A stretch of DNA of 64,000 nucleotides, taken from positions 4,430,023 through 4,494,022 of the forward strand of contig JAQFVV010000012.1 of the NCBI GenBank assembly GCA_028023455.1, read 5' to 3'. This document shows positions 60,108 through 64,000 of this stretch, in pieces. The DNA is from Epiperipatus broadwayi (Eukaryota > Onychophora > Udeonychophora > Euonychophora > Peripatidae). Both the position numbers and the translations under genes were made by a program. The first letter of the stretch is position 1. Each line of letters opens with the position of its first letter. The notes under the pieces were generated by a model. The model saw only the letters and a program-made list of their open reading frames with translations, did not search any database and had not been told where the DNA came from.

Positions 60108-62570
60108 GGTTTTAAAGTTAACTCAGTCTATTTCAATGTAACGAATTTTTTTTAAAAAAAAGTAAATTCTGTAATGAAATTTATTATCTTTTCTGTAAAA
60201 TATTTTGTTTTTAGTCCAGAATCAATACTTAATCTGTAAAATGTTCATTGTCGATTCTAATTAGTTCATTTTAATCAAGAATTTAACAAGAAACATAGTT
60301 TTATTTTTAATGAGTATTGTGATCTGGAAATTTTTTAATTAAAATAAATTTTCTGGCTTATCTGAGTATACATATTTTAATCACTGGTTTGCTGATTAGG
60401 AAGATGCTTTAAATTCCTGAATGGGTCAAACAGTGAGTGAGAGCCTATTATTCTATATGATTCTGCTTACTTCATTATATTCTACTCAAATTATTCTACT
60501 TCTACTTAAATTATTCTGCAGTATCTGATGATCTATTTTGTTTTGATCCTGCTGTGTTATATGTGCCCATCTCAAAAATGAATTCATAAATCACTGCATT
60601 TTCTGTATCTGAAGCCATGTGCTTCTAAGGCTCCAAAAGATAAACTCCACTCTCCAACATAAACCTATAGACAGAATATTCCAAATTTATCTATCAACTG
60701 ACCTTATGAACTAGCTAACTGCTAACATCCTGGAGCCCATCATTTCAAAGCACATTCATTAATATTATCTGAACAGAAAGTAATAGCCCTATACCTACAT
60801 CACTATGAACTGAAGGTAAAATCGTTATATGAATTGTTATGTAGATATATCAATAAGCCAATGAGTGATATATATACGGGTGTAAAATTTATTTCCATTT
60901 CAATTTTATTGATATGTAATTTTATATTTTATAGATTGTATTCTTTTATTGATGTTTTATATATTATAGTCATTTAAGTATGTTTAACTAAAACTCTTTA
61001 ATTTCTTTGAATGTTGAGAATTAAATTTAATAAAACACAATAGTTTTTCTAAAAAAAATAATCTCTTAAACAGAATGATAATTTTAAAAAAATCATAGAG
61101 CAAAGTTCTTCCCTTCTTTCAATTTCATCATTGTCTTATAAAAATTAGATTTTCGTTAGCGTTTTGTAGTAAGAAAGGATTTTGTAAGTTTACAAAAAAA
61201 AAAGGAACTGTAAATTAATATATCTTTTATTATATGTTTTAATTAATAACTCCTTACAAGTTGACATATTTATTTTTTATTTGATATATGTAGATATGTA
61301 TATAATGAAATGTTGTATAAACATTAAACTGTTTAAATTATTGGCTATTTTTTTTTCGTATGATGTGTGGCTGAAAGAAAAAAGAGAATATTGGCTTGTG
61401 TGTATGCATGCATATAAATGGTCAATTTATAGATACAATGCAGCAGTTTATTTATATATTTGGCCCTGTTATTTATTTCTATGCTTACTGCTAAATATAG
61501 GCAAATTTGAATAATCGTCAGACTCATTCAAGTTTTTTTCCCATGCTCGCTTATATATATATTTTAACCTGTGTTTATTTACCGTGTGAAATTACAAGTC
61601 ATTTTTATGTTTGCCTTGGGGCAAATATTCATTCCCAGTTCTTTATTATATTTAGTTAATTAATATAGATTACTTATGTGCTTCTTTATTATTGTTCATT
61701 GTATGGTTATTCTCATGATCTGAGTCTTGCACCACATATGAGCTTTGTTAATAAAATCACTACATTTGAGCTTGTCTAATAATAAAGCCTGCCATAGTTT
61801 AATTATAAATTAATGTTTCTGCAAAGATTTGAACACACATCTGAAATTGTTGAGTGAAGTTCTGTTATAGTAATACTCAATTTGTTTTAATGAATAAAAT
61901 TAATTTTGCAGGTAAGAATAAAGTGGAGAATAGAATTAATCAACTGTCAAATATAATAACTACTTCTTTAAAAAGAGTCACACTCACTTTTAATACATGA
62001 TTGAGCTGATTAAAGTTCAACAACTACTAATGTAAGCTATTTATGTTTTTGTTTTACTTTAGTTAATATATATATTGTAGTTAATTGTTAGATTTGTCTG
62101 GTAAATGTTTACTGTTGTCTGCCCTTCCAATTGTTTATTATACCAAGTATCTCTATTCTCTTTGATCTAGCAACAATAATTAATTCATATATAGGTGAAC
62201 AATTATGTAGGCACTTGTAATAAATGACCATATCAACCAATTATAAATAGTCTAGGCTAGAGACCTAATGTTGCTCACTGTTGAAGGATACTGGATGTAG
62301 GATGTCCAGTTTTAAAACTAATACGATTGATTTACAAATATTCATGCTTTCTTTCCAGTGCTTTGGATAAACCTTTGCAAAAGAAATTGAAGTAAAAAGA
62401 AATTACTATTTTTTTTTTATCTAGAAAGGTTTAAAAGGATTTTATTTACTTAATAACCCATAGTTAGAATATTAATTTTGCTGTATTACAAACTATTAAT
62501 CCCTGGGAATATTTATATTTACATATTTCATTATTTGAGTCAGAATTGACAAGGTGAAAATTGTAAAAAT
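60108..62570. other. AT-rich non-coding stretch
   Basis: About 2.4 kb without a supported gene. Near 62230-62300 a CCAAT box, TATAAATA and a downstream start-like CACTG appear in promoter order (AACCAATTATAAATAG), but nothing coding follows, so I give this little weight. Confidence 0.35.
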
Positions 62571-62572
62571 TC

Positions 62573-62716
62573 ACAAATGTCAATCACATGATCATCATTT
62601 GTACGTATACACACACTGTTATTAGTAGAAGTTAAGACTTTGTATAGTAGTATCACCCAGTGCAAACCTTAATAATCAATGGATGCAGGAATGTTTGTGC
62701 ATAAATATTTATCTCT
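62573..62716 (+). repeat. HH-mini element copy 4, diverged
   Basis: ATCACATGATCATCATTT near the left end corresponds to the family terminus (ACATCACATGATCAC.ATCTC). TTTGTATAGTAGTATCACCCAGTGC, AATAATCAATGGATGC and TTTGTGCATAAATATTTATCT follow in the family's order. The right part with the hammerhead core is missing. Confidence 0.6.
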
Positions 62717-62926
62717 GTAATATAAACTTTACTATATGAATACAATACTTGAACCATATAAATATACAGGGCATTATAAATTATGTACCTTTTAAATGTT
62801 AGAAATACAAATCATTTGGAGACTTTCTCTACTGCATGATTATACAGTGCCACAACAAATATTTATGGTCATGGGGACTAAATTATATTTGACATAGGTA
62901 CATGTGGCATTAGAAAATATGCCTAC

Positions 62927-63070
62927 CTAGGCTGATATATGGGAATAACATTACAATACACATTATTAAGGGTTCCTCTGTACTAAACACCAATATAGCA
63001 TTGCTTGAAAATTCATTCCCACCGAAGTAATTTAATTCTGTAGTCAATTCTTCATAAACCACTGGCATAC
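62927..63070 (-). CDS. candidate host exon, 48 codons, weak
   Basis: On the minus strand TTGTGTTTTATAATTATAG (acceptor-like) is followed by 144 bp open in one frame (PVVYEELTTELNYFGGNE, then SSNAILVFSTEEPLIM) and then CTAG|GTAGGC (donor-like). The protein text is less AT-driven than other frames here and its length is a multiple of three. I recognise no family. No neighbouring exon was found, so chance cannot be excluded. Confidence 0.2.
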
Positions 63071-63800
63071 CTATAATTATAAAACACAAGAGTAACTGGC
63101 ATTATTAAGGTGCTTTTAAATAACAAAATAATAGTGATAAGCATAGTTTATTTAAACTATACCATTCAGATTCCTCACAACAATTAAACATAACAAAGGG
63201 ACTGAAAATTTAAAAAGACTAATAAACAGAACTTATATAACAAATACATTTTAATTATTAATTCTAATAATCAATTTTACCAACAACCCCTCTCCAACAA
63301 AGTTTACAAATGTATACATGGCATCAATCTTAAAATATAATTGTATTATTTAAATAGTAATTACCTGTTTTATCCTGTTTTCCTATTTATAAGAACTTTT
63401 ATTTTATTGAAAACAAGGAAAATTAAGAATAACAATAATATATAAAAATATTATATTATCCCAAAGTTTTACCAAAGTTCTTAAATTTCATGAAGAAACA
63501 TTTAAGTTATTTTATTCAAATAGAGATTTTTAAATGATATAAAAATTGATTTAAATCCTTTGTTGCTTCTATGGTGGAAATTTGAAAAGGTGACAAATCC
63601 TTTTAAGTAATGAAAATAATGACAGTGTTTATTCTTTTGAAAAAATTCATTAGTGCAATAATTTAAATAATAATTAAAGTCAAACCATGTTGTTTATCTC
63701 TATTTCTAATTATGTTTCAGCAGACAAATAGTATTTTTTCTTGGAATGAACTCTCACAAATATTGACATTTTTCTTTATAAAAGTATTTAATAAAATTTT
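63071..63800. other. AT-rich spacer, nothing recognised
   Basis: No supported feature. Confidence 0.4.
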
Positions 63801-63807
63801 TTTCCCT

Positions 63808-63892
63808 ATGTCATAGCATCGGCTGGGAGGTGAACCCACAACCATCTGCAACCAACTAATTGCTTGCAAGGTGGCTGCGATGACCTCTAATT
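63808..63892 (-). repeat. tRNA-derived SINE, second copy of the 29.1-kb family
   Basis: The minus strand has GAGGTCATCGCAGCC, CCTTGCAAGC, TAGTTGGTTGCAGATGG, GGGTTCACCTCCC and CGATGCTATGACATA, in the same order as 29195-29105. Confidence 0.65.
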
Positions 63893-63918
63893 TGAAGAAA
63901 GTTTTTCATAAAAAATAT

Positions 63919-64000
63919 TTCTATATGTATTGACACTCAGTGCAAGACAGAGTAAGCTAGGTTCAGTGTTCTCAGATCCAAGGCTCCTCACTGACAAAGG
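63919..64000 (+). mobile_element. HH-mini element copy 5, cut by the window edge
   Basis: TTCTATATGTATTGACACTCAGTGCAAGACAGAGTAA matches the family end block. GTGTTCTCAGATCCAAGGCTCCTCA then matches the 5' side of hammerhead stem I in copy 1, and the core begins at 63991 as CTGACAA in place of CTGATGA. The rest lies outside the window. Confidence 0.65.

Noticed and set aside
62230-62300. CCAAT-TATAAATA promoter
   Set aside because: The motif order is right but TATA-like strings are expected often in DNA this AT-rich, and no transcript unit follows.

Overview
This 64 kb window is strongly AT-rich metazoan (invertebrate-type) DNA. It carries eukaryotic retroelements of several classes, two (TAA)n microsatellites of about 200 bp or more, tRNA-derived SINEs and many foldback repeats. 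I see no operons, no bacterial-type gene spacing and no CRISPR. The species cannot be fixed from sequence alone; an AT-rich protostome or cnidarian fits. No complete host gene is supported. The window looks like an intergenic or long-intron region with one weak candidate host exon (62927-63070, minus).

Layout. 1.3-3.35 kb: decayed RTE-type LINE (minus). 3.54-5.13 kb: internally deleted Ty3/gypsy remnant (gag zinc knuckles, protease, integrase tail, polypurine tract, LTR; plus). 5.87-6.31 and 9.96-10.09 kb: copies of a short repeat family with 11-13 bp target duplications, called 'HH-mini' here because several copies carry a hammerhead-ribozyme-like core. 11.2-11.6 kb: GIY-YIG remnant (minus). 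12.31-14.71 kb: Penelope-like element (PLE) with an intact 274-codon ORF (end of RT plus GIY-YIG) between 363-bp inverted repeats. 15.8-16.2 kb: an inverted pair of tRNA-Gly-like SINEs. 17.2-18.2 kb: large foldback element. 19.1 kb: (TAA)n. 20.6-22.3 kb: an island richer in GC with LTR/promoter-like and CTCF-like signals. 24.9-25.3 kb: HH-mini palindrome with the clearest hammerhead core. 26.0 kb: nested palindrome. 28-31 kb: SINEs and a foldback copy. 31.6-31.9 kb: hammerhead-like repeat plus hairpin. 33.3-37.3 kb: repeat-poor stretch with a polyadenylation-like site and an LTR/promoter-like segment. 39.6-42.0 kb: second RTE-type LINE (plus). 43.0-43.3 kb: 122-bp-arm hairpin. 45.2-46.5 kb: second PLE with inverted repeats (minus). 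50.68-58.35 kb: near full-length Ty3/gypsy element (minus) with 1.65-kb LTRs inserted in a (TA)n tract. 59.88-60.11 kb: (ATA)n. 62.6 kb and the right edge: further HH-mini copies.

The most interesting pattern is that several inverted-repeat elements of different sequence (6.0, 12.3/14.6, 25.1, 31.7 and 43.1 kb) carry, near or inside their repeats, a hammerhead-like fold: a (C)TGA-type core, a short stem II, then GAA or a derivative of it, a minimal stem III and a flanking stem I. Two bona fide Penelope-like coding remnants with the same inverted architecture lie in the window, and hammerhead motifs in Penelope-like terminal repeats are established knowledge. The inference is a set of small, non-autonomous, ribozyme-bearing retroelements mobilised by PLE machinery. 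The catalytic state of each copy is untested here, and most look damaged.
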